A DNA stretch of 64,000 nt from the NCBI RefSeq assembly GCF_001543895.1, contig NZ_JYIJ01000017.1:496001-560000 (forward strand). Direction: 5' to 3'. The notes beneath the pieces are model-generated. The model was not told where the DNA came from. It did not search any database and worked only from the letters and a program-made list of their open reading frames with translations. This DNA is from Carbonactinospora thermoautotrophica. GTDB taxonomy: Bacteria > Actinomycetota > Actinomycetes > Streptomycetales > Carbonactinosporaceae. Positions 1 to 10,378 of this stretch are shown in pieces. The translations under genes were made by a program, and so were the position numbers. Within the stretch, counting starts at the first letter, position 1, and each line of letters starts with the position of its first letter.

Positions 1-677
1 TACTTGAGCAGTTCGAACACGACCGCGCCGAGCAGCGCGCCCTGCGCGGCGGCCCGCCAGGGCATGCTGATCCGGGGCAGGCCGACGAGCAGGTAGACGA
101 ACAGCACGAAGTCCACGCCGACCGCGATCGCCAGGGCGAACAGCCGCAGCCCGTACCGGCCGAAGAACGTGTCCGCGATCCCCAGTTGCTCGACCACCAC
201 CCGGGTCAGGGTGGTCGCCAGCGTGGACGCCGCCACCGAGAACGCGGCGATGAGCCCGAGCCCGATCAGGACGCCGGTGTCGGCGAGCTTGCGCACCACG
301 AAGTTGCCGGGCTCCTCCTCCAGCCGCCACATGGTGCGCAGCGTCGAGCGGGCGGCGTCCACCCAGCCCAGTCCCGAGTACAGCAGGCCGACGGCGCCGA
401 CCAGCCCGAGTGTGCCCGCGCCCTGGATGATCGGGGTCAGCGGGATCTCCTCCGCGACCCCTGGGATCTGCCTCTTCAGCAGCTCCTCGACGCGGTTCAC
501 CTCGTCCGGGCCGAGCGTGGCGGCGACCACCGCCACCGCCAGCGCCAGCAGCGGGAACAGCGACAGGAACCCGAAGTAGGTGACGGCGCCGGCCATCCGG
601 TCGCCGCCGCCGTCCCGGTACCACGCGTACGCGCGCCAGATCCGTCCGATCACCGGGAGCCGTCGGAGCTTGTCCAT
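1..677 (-). CDS. YihY/BrkB family inner-membrane protein (3' end outside window)
   Basis: The reading frame begins at an ATG (complement of 675-677) and runs off the left edge after about 225 codons, so the C-terminus is missing. The N-terminus has the YihY/BrkB pattern: a basic start, then a DRMAGAVTYFGFLSLFPLLA helix and further hydrophobic helices with short polar loops. The family (formerly mis-annotated as RNase BN) is a multi-pass envelope protein of unknown transport role. It is separated from the 2'-5' ligase gene by about 40 bp on the same strand and could be the last gene of the trpS group. Membrane localisation is clear; the biochemical role is not known. Confidence 0.85.
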   Translation of the reverse strand, partial: MDKLRRLPVIGRIWRAYAWYRDGGGDRMAGAVTYFGFLSLFPLLALAVAVVAATLGPDEVNRVEELLKRQIPGVAEEIPLTPIIQGAGTLGLVGAVGLLYSGLGWVDAARSTLRTMWRLEEEPGNFVVRKLADTGVLIGLGLIAAFSVAASTLATTLTRVVVEQLGIADTFFGRYGLRLFALAIAVGVDFVLFVYLLVGLPRISMPWRAAAQGALLGAVVFELLK

Positions 678-716
678 ACCGGCGTGCGTACCCGGTGAGC
701 GAGACGGCCAGTCGGC

Positions 717-1289
717 TCAGCCGGCCGGCTGCTCGGTCGGATGGGGCCCCGGGAACACCTGCCCGAACACGAAGTCGCGCTGCGGGCGCCACACACCGTC
801 CTGGCCGTGCTCGTACAGGCTGAAGCCCAGCACCTCGAACTTGGCCTCGAACGAGGACAGCTTCTCGAACGCCAGGTCGAGCATCTCGTCCGGCACGTCG
901 TGGGCGACCGTGACGTGCGGGTGGTAGTTGAACTTCAACTCCCGGGCCAGCGGGCCGGAACGGATCCGGCGCTCGATCCGCTCACAGTCGCTGATCCCCT
1001 GGGCGAGCTGGACGAACACCACCGGCGACACGGGGCGGAACGACCCCGTGCCGCGCAGGTGCATCACGAAGGGCCGCTCGTCCGCCGCGACGGCCTGCAG
1101 GTGCCGTTCGATCTCGTCGAGCCGGGCTTCGGACACCTCGGTCGGCGGCAGCAGGGTCACGTGGGTGGGGATGGCGCGGGCGAGCGGGTCGCCGAAGCTC
1201 TCCCGGTAACTCTGCAAGCAGGTCCCGTACGGCTCCGGGATGGCGACGGCCACCCCGATCGTGCGCAGCCGTCCACTCGACCGACCCAT
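717..1289 (-). CDS. 2'-5' RNA ligase / phosphoesterase family protein
   Basis: A 190-aa protein with the two HxT/S-type motifs of the 2H phosphoesterase superfamily: THVTLLPP near residue 45 and HPHVTVAHD in the second half. Members act on cyclic phosphates or 2'-5' phosphodiester bonds in RNA; the real substrate of this subgroup is unknown. I chose the ATG at 1289, just before the first conserved strand (TIGVAVAIPE). A TTG at 1325 overlaps the trpS stop codon (TTGA) and would add 12 residues, but it lacks a clear ribosome site. The position right behind trpS suggests co-transcription. The family call is firm; the physiological role is open. Confidence 0.85.
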   Translation of the reverse strand: MGRSSGRLRTIGVAVAIPEPYGTCLQSYRESFGDPLARAIPTHVTLLPPTEVSEARLDEIERHLQAVAADERPFVMHLRGTGSFRPVSPVVFVQLAQGISDCERIERRIRSGPLARELKFNYHPHVTVAHDVPDEMLDLAFEKLSSFEAKFEVLGFSLYEHGQDGVWRPQRDFVFGQVFPGPHPTEQPAG

Positions 1290-1321
1290 CGAGCAGCCCC
1301 TGTCGAAGCTCCAGTTTCCCG

Positions 1322-3582
<2,261 letters not shown>

Positions 3583-3610
3583 GCCAGGAGCCTCCCGTTG
3601 TCGCCGGTCA

Positions 3611-3650
3611 CGATCAAGGCGTTTCGACGCACGCCGAAACGCCTTGATCG
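3611..3650. terminator. 16-bp perfect hairpin between hlyC-like gene and lhgO
   Basis: A perfect inverted repeat: CGATCAAGGCGTTTCG at 3611-3626 and its complement at 3635-3650, with an 8-nt loop. It lies downstream of the CorC/HlyC-type gene (stop at 3732) and just upstream of lhgO, so it most likely ends transcription of the former. No U-tract follows. Its arm closely resembles the hairpin at 18317-18354 (CGATCGAGGCGTTCCGG), suggesting a shared terminator sequence or small repeat family. Confidence 0.65.
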
Positions 3651-3731
3651 CTTCACGCCCTGCGACTCCACGTTAGCGTCCGAGGCCCCAGGATCCGGCT
3701 CCCGCCCCGGGGGGGGAACCGGCGGGGGGCG

Positions 3732-5051
3732 TCACTCGCCGGAGGCGACCTGATCGCTCTCCCGCAGGCCGGGGGTGGCGATCGAGAAGCGCACCCGCGC
3801 CACCCGGCGACCGTCCAGCTCGGTGACCGTGAACCGGTACCGGCCGAACTCGACCGTCTCCCCCACCGTGGGCAGGTGGCCGAGCTGCGCGATGATGAAC
3901 CCGGCGACGGTCTCGTACGGGCCCTCCGGCAGCCGCAGCCCGGTCTCCTCGGCGAACTCGTCGAGGTTGAGCAGGCCGTCCAGCTCCATGTCCCCGCCGC
4001 GCAGCCGCCGGGCCGGCGCCCCTGAGTCGACGTCGTACTCGTCGCGGATGTCCCCGACCAGCTCCTCGACCAGGTCCTCCAGCGTCACGATGCCGGCGGT
4101 GCCGCCGTACTCGTCGACCACGATCGCCATGTGGTGCCCCTCGCTGCGCATCTCCATGAGCGCCGGCAGCACCGGCTTGGTCGCCGGCAGCATCTTGATC
4201 TCGCGCGCCAGGTCCCCGACCCGGATCGACCGGCCCGCCATCTCCGGGTCGAACAGGTCCCGGACGTGCACGAACCCGATCACGTTGTCCTGCGACCCCC
4301 GGAACACCGGGTACCGGGAGTGCGGGCTGTCGACCACGGTCTTCACCGCGCGGAAGACCGGCGTGTTGGCGTCCAGGAAGTCCACCTCGGTACGCGGCAC
4401 CATGACCTCGCGCAGCTGCCGGTCCGCGGACGCGAACACCTCCTCGATCAGCCGCCGCTCGTCCACGCCGAGCGTCTGGTTGCGCGCGACCAGGTCGCGC
4501 AACTCCTCCTCGGATATCGCCTGGCGCTGGGCCCGCGGGTCGCCGCCGAGCGCGCGCACCACCAGGTCAGTCGACACCGACAGCAGCCAGATCACCGGCC
4601 GGGAGATCTTGGCGATGAAGTCCAGCATCGGCGCGACCAGCAGCGCCAGCCCCTCGGCGCGCTGCAGGGCGAGCCGCTTCGGCGCCAGCTCCCCGAGCAC
4701 CAGCGACAGGTACGAGATGACGAGCGTCACGCCGACGAGCGCGAGCGTGCCGGCCAGCCCCGCGGGGATGCCCAGCCTGGTCAGGTACGGGGTCACGTCG
4801 CCGGCCAGGGTGGCCGCGCCGAACGCGGCGGATAGGAACCCGGTGGTCGTGACGCCGACCTGGACGGCGGCCAGGAAGCGGTTGGGGTCGTCGTGCAGCG
4901 CGACGACCTTCTGCCCGCGCCGGCCACGCTGGGCCAGCTGCCGGACCTGGCTTTCCCGGAGGGAGACCAGCGCGATCTCGGCGGCCGCGAACACGCCGCC
5001 GATCAGCACGAACGCCAGGATCAGCAGGATGTTGCCGACAGGGCTGCTCAC
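3732..5051 (-). CDS. CNNM/CorC-HlyC family membrane protein with CBS domains
   Basis: A 439-aa protein built like the hemolysin C/CorC (CNNM) family. Residues about 1-200 form a DUF21 transmembrane domain (LILAFVLIGGVFAAAEIALVS and later hydrophobic segments). A CBS pair follows around 210-340, containing MVPRTEVDFLDAN and the IVVDEYGGTAGIVTLEDLVE signature. The C-terminal CorC_HlyC domain ends in LDGRRVARVRF. The family is linked to magnesium/cobalt transport or homeostasis; 'hemolysin' is a historical name. The GTG at 5051 is preceded by GAAGAAGG. It is transcribed away from ddaH across a shared intergenic region. Confidence 0.92.
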   Translation of the reverse strand: MSSPVGNILLILAFVLIGGVFAAAEIALVSLRESQVRQLAQRGRRGQKVVALHDDPNRFLAAVQVGVTTTGFLSAAFGAATLAGDVTPYLTRLGIPAGLAGTLALVGVTLVISYLSLVLGELAPKRLALQRAEGLALLVAPMLDFIAKISRPVIWLLSVSTDLVVRALGGDPRAQRQAISEEELRDLVARNQTLGVDERRLIEEVFASADRQLREVMVPRTEVDFLDANTPVFRAVKTVVDSPHSRYPVFRGSQDNVIGFVHVRDLFDPEMAGRSIRVGDLAREIKMLPATKPVLPALMEMRSEGHHMAIVVDEYGGTAGIVTLEDLVEELVGDIRDEYDVDSGAPARRLRGGDMELDGLLNLDEFAEETGLRLPEGPYETVAGFIIAQLGHLPTVGETVEFGRYRFTVTELDGRRVARVRFSIATPGLRESDQVASGE

Positions 5052-5268
5052 GGCGTGCGCCTTCTTCCGCGGGGGCCGGCGTGTCTACTCCAGCCGTCCA
5101 TGCGGACGAGTCTAGGCAAGCCGGGCCCGACCCCGGGCGTCACCGCTCGGCGGTGGTACGCAATGGATCGCTGTTTTCAGCTCAAAAGACGCAATGAAGT
5201 GGCCCAGAACAAGCAATGATTCGGAATTTACCAATGTCTCGCCCGCTTCTTACGCTGGTGCCCAATCC

Positions 5269-5296
5269 CCGGAACCGCGGCTTGCCGCGGTTCCGG
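5269..5296 (+). promoter_or_regulatory. 12-bp GC-rich hairpin in the ddaH leader
   Basis: CCGGAACCGCGG (5269-5280), loop CTTG, then its perfect complement (5285-5296), ending 15 nt before the ddaH ribosome site (CAGGAG at 5312-5317). It is not followed by a U-tract. Upstream, in an unusually AT-rich stretch, GCAATG occurs three times (5160, 5191, 5213). The hairpin could be an attenuator, a transcript-stabilising 5' structure or an operator; the sequence does not decide between them. Confidence 0.5.
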
Positions 5297-5325
5297 CGTT
5301 GCGCCCGACCGACAGGAGCGTGCGC

Positions 5326-6132
5326 ATGCCGACCAGTTCGCCACGGCACTACCTCATGTGCCCGCCCGAGCACTTCACCGTCTCGTACGCGATCAACCCG
5401 TGGATGGACCCGAGTCAGCCCGTCGACACCGGTCTGGCGCTGCGGCAGTGGGAGACGCTGCGGGACACCTACCGGCGGCTCGGCCACCGGGTCGACGTGA
5501 TCGAGCCGGTGCCCGGCCTGCCCGACATGGTGTTCGCCGCCAACGGCGCGACCGTCATCGACGGCAAGGTGCTCGGCGTGCGGTTCGCGAACCCGGAGCG
5601 CGTCCCCGAGGGGCCCGCGTACCTCGCCTGGTTCAAGGAGCACGGGTACGACGAACACCAGGAGCCGACCCACGTCAACGAGGGCGAGGGCGACTTCCTG
5701 TGGACCGGGAAGTACCTGCTCGCCGGCACCGGCTTCCGCACCGAGCGGGCCGCGCACGCCGAAGCGCAGGAGTTCTTCGGGTACCCGGTGATCTCCCTCC
5801 AGCTCGTCGACCCGCGGTACTACCATCTGGACACCGCGCTGCTCGTGCTGGACGAGGAGAACATCGCCTACTACCCGGAGGCGTTCTCCCCGGGCAGCCG
5901 GCGCGTGCTGGAGCGGCTGTACCCGGATGCGATCATCGCCAGCGCGCAGGACGCCGCCGTGCTGGGCCTCAACGCCGTGTCCGACGGGTACCACGTGGTG
6001 CTGCCCGCCCAGGCGACCGGCCTGGCCGCCCGACTGCGCGAGCGCGGGTACGAACCGGTGCCCGTCGACCTCTCCGAACTGCTCAAGGGCGGCGGCAGCG
6101 TGAAGTGCTGCACGCTGGAGATCCGGGCCTGA
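5326..6132 (+). CDS. ddaH: dimethylargininase (N-dimethylarginine dimethylaminohydrolase)
   Basis: A 268-aa amidinotransferase-superfamily enzyme that hydrolyses methylated arginines, or arginine-like guanidines, to citrulline and an amine. Visible catalytic features are the N-terminal PDMVFAANGA strand, the NEGEGDF substrate loop, the catalytic His in YYHLDTALLVL (about residue 167) and the nucleophilic Cys in GSVKCCTLEI near the C-terminus (261/262). The ATG at 5326 follows a good ribosome site. An ORF extension to 5194 is possible but would run through the leader hairpin and is not conserved-looking. Length (about 260-280 aa) fits the family. Confidence 0.9.
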   Translation: MPTSSPRHYLMCPPEHFTVSYAINPWMDPSQPVDTGLALRQWETLRDTYRRLGHRVDVIEPVPGLPDMVFAANGATVIDGKVLGVRFANPERVPEGPAYLAWFKEHGYDEHQEPTHVNEGEGDFLWTGKYLLAGTGFRTERAAHAEAQEFFGYPVISLQLVDPRYYHLDTALLVLDEENIAYYPEAFSPGSRRVLERLYPDAIIASAQDAAVLGLNAVSDGYHVVLPAQATGLAARLRERGYEPVPVDLSELLKGGGSVKCCTLEIRA

Positions 6133-6260
6133 CCCGCGCGACCGGACGTGGCCGGGGGCTGCGCTCCCGGAGCGCCACGGTGTTGAACACCGCTCGCGTA
6201 CTTGGCCGGCGCGAAGCCGGGCACAGGAGTCGACAGACGCCGAACACGGGAGGTGGTGCG

Positions 6261-7253
6261 GTGAGACTCCTGGTGACCGGCGGCGCCGGCTACGTGGGCA
6301 GCGTGGTGGCCGCCCAGCTCCTCGAGGCCGGACACGAGGTGACCGTGCTGGACGACCTGTCGTGCGGCCGGCGGGACAGCGTGCCGGACGGCGCGGCGTA
6401 CGTGGCCGGGGACGTGGCCGCCAAGGCTGGCGAGGTCCTCGCCGCCGGCGGGTACGACGGCGTGCTGCACTTCGCCGCGAAGTCCCTGGTCGGCGAGTCG
6501 GTCGAGGACCCGCGGGCGTACTGGGAGGCCAACGTGGGCGGCGCGCTCGCCCTGCTGGCCGCGATGCGCGAGCACCGGGTGCCCCGGCTGGTGTTCTCCT
6601 CGACCGCCGCGGTGTACGGGGACCCGCAGACCGTGCCCGTGCCCGAGGACGCGCCCTGCCGGCCCGCCAACCCCTACGGCGCATCGAAGCTCGCCGCCGA
6701 CCACGCCATCGCCGGGTATGCGCGGGCGTACCGACTGGCCGCGGTCAGCCTGCGGTACTTCAACGTGGCCGGCGCGTACGGCCGGTACGGGGAGCGGCAC
6801 GACCCGGAGACCCACCTGATCCCGCTCGTGCTGCAGGCCGCGGCCGGGCAACGGGACGCGGTCACCGTGTACGGCACGGACTACCCGACCCCGGACGGCA
6901 CCTGTGTGCGCGACTACATCCACGTCGCCGACCTGGCCCGCGCCCACCTGCTCGCGCTGGACGCGCTGGGCGAGGTGATCAAGCCGGGCACCTGGCGGGT
7001 GTACAACCTGGGCAACGGCGACGGCTTCTCGGTATGGCAGGTGATCGAGACGGCCGAACGGGTGACCGGCCGGGCGGTCCCGGTCCGGGAGGGCGCGCGC
7101 CGCCCCGGCGACCCGGCCGTGCTGGTCGCGTCCAGCGCCCGGGCGCGGGCGGAGCTGGGCTGGACACCCACGCGCCCCGCCCTGGCCGACATGATCGCCG
7201 ACGCCTGGGCGTTCCTCACCGAGAGCGCGGCCCTGACCCGGCTCCCTGCGTGA
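6261..7253 (+). CDS. galE: UDP-glucose 4-epimerase
   Basis: A 330-aa extended short-chain dehydrogenase that interconverts UDP-glucose and UDP-galactose. The N-terminal NAD site is LLVTGGAGYVGS, the FSSTAAVYGDP segment carries the Ser/Thr, and the catalytic Tyr-Lys pair is in NPYGASKLA. The conserved SLRYFNVAGAYG, GTDYPTPDGTCVRDYIHV and VYNLGNGDGFSV motifs follow. The GTG at 6261 sits behind GGGAGGTGG. It is 128 bp after ddaH and 102 bp before cutA, so it probably has its own leader. Likely role: galactose entry into sugar-nucleotide pools or cell-surface glycan supply. Confidence 0.95.
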   Translation: MRLLVTGGAGYVGSVVAAQLLEAGHEVTVLDDLSCGRRDSVPDGAAYVAGDVAAKAGEVLAAGGYDGVLHFAAKSLVGESVEDPRAYWEANVGGALALLAAMREHRVPRLVFSSTAAVYGDPQTVPVPEDAPCRPANPYGASKLAADHAIAGYARAYRLAAVSLRYFNVAGAYGRYGERHDPETHLIPLVLQAAAGQRDAVTVYGTDYPTPDGTCVRDYIHVADLARAHLLALDALGEVIKPGTWRVYNLGNGDGFSVWQVIETAERVTGRAVPVREGARRPGDPAVLVASSARARAELGWTPTRPALADMIADAWAFLTESAALTRLPA

Positions 7254-7355
7254 GGATTCCGCGGAGTGCGGGTGGCGGCGACGCCTGCTCTTGGGTCATC
7301 GACGGGCCGAGTCCGTCTAGCCTGGCGACAGACGTCGTCGAAGGAGGATCGCGGA

Positions 7356-7685
7356 GTGGCCGAGGAATACCTTCAGGTGATCACCACCACGGACGCCAAG
7401 GACGCGGCCGACCAGCTCGCCCGCTCGATCGTCGAGGCGCGGCTCGCCGCGTGCGTGCAGGTTCTTGGCCCCATCAGCGCCACCTACTGGTGGGAGGGCA
7501 AGGTCGAGTCGGCCGAGGAGTGGCTGCTCCAGATGAAGACCACGGCGGACCGGTACGAGGCGCTCGCGGAGCACATCAAGACGCACCACTCCTACGACAC
7601 GCCGGAGATCGTCGCGACCCCGATCACGAACGGCAGCGCGGACTACCTGTCCTGGGTTCGAGCGGAGACCCGCCCCCGCGAGTAG
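7356..7685 (+). CDS. cutA: divalent cation tolerance protein CutA
   Basis: A 109-aa CutA1-family protein with the typical QVITTTDAKDAADQLARSIV start, the RLAACVQVLGPISATYWWEGKV core and the HSYDTPEIVATPI tail. CutA proteins form very stable ferredoxin-like trimers; their precise function beyond metal tolerance is unsettled. The GTG at 7356 is preceded by an excellent AAGGAGGA at 7341-7348, which decides the start over an upstream in-frame ATG at 7266. It converges on the toxin gene at 7788. Confidence 0.95.
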   Translation: MAEEYLQVITTTDAKDAADQLARSIVEARLAACVQVLGPISATYWWEGKVESAEEWLLQMKTTADRYEALAEHIKTHHSYDTPEIVATPITNGSADYLSWVRAETRPRE

Positions 7686-7787
7686 CTCAGGCGACCGCGC
7701 GAAACCGCTCGGCGAGGCTCCTTGCTCGTGCGCCCTCCTGCTGGTCCCCTCGCGGAGTCGGCCGGGGCGGCTTCGTCGTTCCCGGGG

Positions 7788-8030
7788 TCACTTCGCCCAG
7801 ATGATCTCCTTGATCGTGATCGTCTGGCGCATGTCGTCGAAGTAGAACACCAGCCCGTGCTTCCCGAAGGACGCGGAACGGTGGAACGGATTCCCGCCGA
7901 CAGACCGCCCAACCACTGTGGGATCACGGGCAAGCGCCGCCAACAGGGCACGCAGAGCGACCTTCGCCGCGAGGGGAAGCGTCTTGCGGACGGCATCCGC
8001 ATACGGATCGAAGATGATCCGATACGCCAT
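7788..8030 (-). CDS. RelE/ParE-type toxin of a DUF6247-linked pair
   Basis: An 80-aa protein with the compact RelE/ParE look: YRIIFDPYADAVRKTLP at the N-terminus, a helical middle (AALARDPTVVG), and the final strand block GLVFYFDDMRQTITIKEIIWAK. Such proteins act as mRNA interferases or gyrase poisons; which applies here is unknown. Its ATG overlaps the stop of the upstream gene by one base (TGATG), the usual antitoxin-toxin arrangement with translational coupling. A paralogous C-terminus (VVYVDDMRNTISVVNIVWAK) lies at the right edge (63856-64000). Confidence 0.75.
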   Translation of the reverse strand: MAYRIIFDPYADAVRKTLPLAAKVALRALLAALARDPTVVGRSVGGNPFHRSASFGKHGLVFYFDDMRQTITIKEIIWAK

Positions 8031-8638
8031 CAGAGATCGTCCGTTTCGGGGTCATAGGGGATGCCCACGAATGTGCCGGTGGCGATCTCCCGTTCGACCC
8101 GCTCGACCTGTTCCCGCGCGCCGGGCTTGGCGCACAGTTGGGCGCGTGGCCACCAGCGTTCCACGGCGTCGAAGGCGTCGGCGAGGTCGAAGGTCTCCTT
8201 GGCCTTGTCCAGAGCGGCCCGCCACTCGGCCTCGAACTCCTCGCGCCAGTCGGGGTCGAGCATGTCCCGGACGGCGGTGGCGGTCCTCGGCACGCGCGGC
8301 GCGTAGGGGCTCACGACCTCATCGACCCCCGCAGGGGCGGGGCCGCCAGTCTCCGCTGGCACGGGCTTGATGCTGGCCAGGTACTCCCGTTCCTCGCGGG
8401 CGGCCTGCTCCCGCCCGCCGGGCCTCTGGCAGAGCTGGGCGCGTGGCCACCAGTCCTCCACCAGCGCGGCGACCGCTTGACCTTCCGGGAACTTCTCGTC
8501 CTGGGCGAGGGCCTGCCAGTAGGCGTGCTCGAACTGTGCCCGCCAGTCCGGGTCGAGGGCTTCCCGCACCGCGGCGGGGGTCTTGTCCACGCGGGGGGTG
8601 TGGGGAGTCACGACGGGGATGTCGTCGCTGCGGCTCAT
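8030..8638 (-). CDS. tandem-duplicated DUF6247 family protein, probable antitoxin
   Basis: A 202-aa soluble protein made of two copies of one roughly 80-residue module. Each contains a (E)ALDPDWR(A/E)(Q/E)FE segment, an acidic helix and a WWPRAQLC(Q/A)KPG block, separated by a short Pro/Ala linker. Single-module DUF6247 proteins are common in actinomycetes next to RelE-type genes, and I infer an antitoxin role from the coupled toxin downstream. The ATG at 8638 is chosen because the region beyond it is low-complexity and unlike the module; no strong ribosome site is visible. The in-gene duplication is unusual. Confidence 0.7.
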   Translation of the reverse strand: MSRSDDIPVVTPHTPRVDKTPAAVREALDPDWRAQFEHAYWQALAQDEKFPEGQAVAALVEDWWPRAQLCQRPGGREQAAREEREYLASIKPVPAETGGPAPAGVDEVVSPYAPRVPRTATAVRDMLDPDWREEFEAEWRAALDKAKETFDLADAFDAVERWWPRAQLCAKPGAREQVERVEREIATGTFVGIPYDPETDDL

Positions 8639-8742
8639 GCGCGGGATTGTGCCGTCCGCGCGGGTCCGGCGGTGCCCAGTCGTGGTGTCCTGTAGCCCGT
8701 CCGGGTGAGGGGTTGGCGCATACCCGCCACATACAACGAGAA

Positions 8743-8774
8743 CCGCCCGGTCCCTCACACGAGGGGCCGGACGG
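8743..8774. terminator. hairpin in the divergent region between the DUF6247 gene and the XRE regulator
   Basis: A stem of about 14 bp (8743-8756 with 8761-8774, loop ACAC, one mismatch and one wobble pair) lies in the 274-bp region between two divergent genes. A second 7-bp stem, CTCAGGC/GCCTGAG, follows at 8785-8815. No flanking gene ends here, so it may be a leader structure or a relic terminator of a lost gene rather than an active terminator. The rest of the region shows only the GGAGG ribosome site of the next gene. Confidence 0.4.
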
Positions 8775-8912
8775 CTTCGCTGTTCTCAGGCCGCGGGTGC
8801 TGGCCGTAGCCTGAGACGTGATCTAGTCGCTAAGAGGATACGGGCTCCGCCGGCACTGGAGCACTTCCGGGCGGCGGATCTTCGTACCCGTCACCTGTGC
8901 TGGAGGTGACCG

Positions 8913-10124
8913 GTGCCAGCCGAAGAGCTGACCATCGGCAAGCGCATCCGCGCCTGCCGCCGCTTCCGGGGTATGACCCTGCAGGAACTCGCCGACCTCT
9001 CGGGCCTGTCGAAGAGTTTCCTGTCGATGGTCGAGAACGGCCAACGGACCATAGATCGGCGCTCGCACCTGGATGCCATCGCTGACGTGCTGCAGGTGTC
9101 CTTGAGCGAGATCACCGGGCAGCCCAGCGCGAGCGTCGACCGGGCGAGCATCGCGGCACACGCGGCCGTGCCGGCGTTGCGTGTCGCGCTGATGGACAGC
9201 ACGCTCGACGACCCGCCCGAGGTGCCCGCGCGGCCGTTGCCAGACCTCACCGAGGACATGCGCGCCGCTGCGCCGCTGCGCAGGCGGAGAGACTACGCGA
9301 GGCTCGGCAAACTGCTGCCCGATGTCATCACTGAGCTGCACGTCATCGCGTCCACCGGGAGCAGCGCGCAGCGTGCCGAGGCGCTGCGGCTGCTCATCCA
9401 GGCGTGCCAAGCCGCGGGGTTCATGCTCAAGTACCTGGGGTACGCGGATCTGGCCGCGTTCGCCGCTGAACGGGCGCGGGACGCGGCTGAGCGCCTGGAC
9501 GATCCGGTATGGACGGGTGTGGCCGAGTTCATGCACTCCCACGCTCTCATGTCCGCACGAGCCCGGTCTCGCGCCCTGCGCACCAGTGTCCGCGCGGCCG
9601 AGCGGCTGGAACACCATCTGGACGACGGGCCAACGGCCGAGATGTACGGGATGCTGCACCTGACAGCAGCGCTCGCGAACGCCACCCTCTCGCAGGACAG
9701 CACAGCGTGGGATCACCTCGACGAGGCAGCCCAGATCGCCGCGCGCACCGGTGAATGCCCCGCTGAGCCGCTGCACATGGGATTCGGGCCGACGAACGTG
9801 GGGTTCTGGCGTGTGGCCGTGGCGCTGGAGTTGGGTGAGCCAGACAAGGCCGTCGAAGCGGCGCGCGAGGTGGAACCGGGCCGGCTTGGTGCGGGACGGC
9901 AGGCGGCGTACTGGAGTGACGTGGGTCGGGCGCTGGCGCAGATACCAGGCAAGCAGCGGGAGGCGGTCAAGGCGCTGCGCACGGCTGAGCGGCTGGCGCC
10001 GCAGATGGTCCGGGCGAACCCGATGGTGCGCGACACGGTGGCCACGATGCTGAACCGGGCTCGCGCGCAGGCGGGCGACCGGGACCTGCGCGGCCTGGCA
10101 TACCGGATGGGCATCCCGCACTGA
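8913..10124 (+). CDS. XRE-family regulator with TPR-like C-terminal domain
   Basis: A 403-aa protein. Residues about 6-62 form a Cro/C1-type helix-turn-helix (IGKRIRACRRFRGMTLQELADLSGLSKSFLSMVENGQR). The remaining roughly 330 residues are alanine-rich paired helices resembling tetratricopeptide repeats. This architecture is abundant in actinomycetes, where it often controls an adjacent small gene set, sometimes responding to a peptide or small molecule. The GTG at 8913 follows TGGAGGTGA. A perfect inverted repeat lies directly after its stop codon (10125-10140), followed by the small-gene cluster it probably regulates. Confidence 0.85.
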   Translation: MPAEELTIGKRIRACRRFRGMTLQELADLSGLSKSFLSMVENGQRTIDRRSHLDAIADVLQVSLSEITGQPSASVDRASIAAHAAVPALRVALMDSTLDDPPEVPARPLPDLTEDMRAAAPLRRRRDYARLGKLLPDVITELHVIASTGSSAQRAEALRLLIQACQAAGFMLKYLGYADLAAFAAERARDAAERLDDPVWTGVAEFMHSHALMSARARSRALRTSVRAAERLEHHLDDGPTAEMYGMLHLTAALANATLSQDSTAWDHLDEAAQIAARTGECPAEPLHMGFGPTNVGFWRVAVALELGEPDKAVEAAREVEPGRLGAGRQAAYWSDVGRALAQIPGKQREAVKALRTAERLAPQMVRANPMVRDTVATMLNRARAQAGDRDLRGLAYRMGIPH

Positions 10125-10140
10125 GTTCACAGCAGTGAAC
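10125..10140. promoter_or_regulatory. candidate operator, GTTCAC inverted repeat
   Basis: GTTCAC-AGCA-GTGAAC starts at the base after the XRE stop codon and lies 83 bp upstream of the first small gene (10223). A short symmetric site next to an XRE regulator is a natural operator candidate; the assignment is inference only. Confidence 0.45.
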
Positions 10141-10161
10141 TTTCCGGGCGTGATCTTCCCT

Positions 10162-10222
10162 ACGGTCTCCCTCGTCGTGACAGAGAGTAGCGGCGCTGCT
10201 ACGTGATGATGAGGGAGACCGT
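10162..10222 (+). promoter_or_regulatory. leader with long-range stem covering the ribosome site of the 51-aa gene
   Basis: ACGGTCTCCCTC at 10162-10173 is perfectly complementary to GAGGGAGACCGT at 10211-10222. The second arm contains the Shine-Dalgarno sequence and ends directly before the ATG at 10223. Between the arms, GTAGC/GCTAC (10187-10202) can form an inner hairpin. If the transcript starts upstream, the 12-bp stem would hide the ribosome site, a layout typical of translational switches. No known riboswitch consensus was recognised. Confidence 0.55.
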
Positions 10223-10378
10223 ATGGTCAGCCGCGAGACTCTTGAACACACTCTCGCCGCGTTACGCGATCAGCCGGCCCAGCCGCCCGTCCCGATCCGC
10301 CTGGTCCCGGGCGGAACCCCGCTGCCGGCCCGGACCCCGGCCGGGATCCCCAGACAGCACCGAGGTGAGGGCCGGTGA
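10223..10378 (+). CDS. small hypothetical protein, first gene of XRE-linked cluster (51 aa)
   Basis: ATG at 10223 with ribosome site GAGGGAGA, 51 codons, stop TGA overlapping the next GTG (GTGA). The product begins MVSRETLEHTLAALRDQ, an amphipathic helix, then becomes proline/arginine-rich. No family was recognised. Its start lies at the end of a 12-bp stem that could regulate its translation. Short size, coupling to the next gene and a good ribosome site support it as a real gene. Confidence 0.55.
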   Translation: MVSRETLEHTLAALRDQPAQPPVPIRLVPGGTPLPARTPAGIPRQHRGEGR

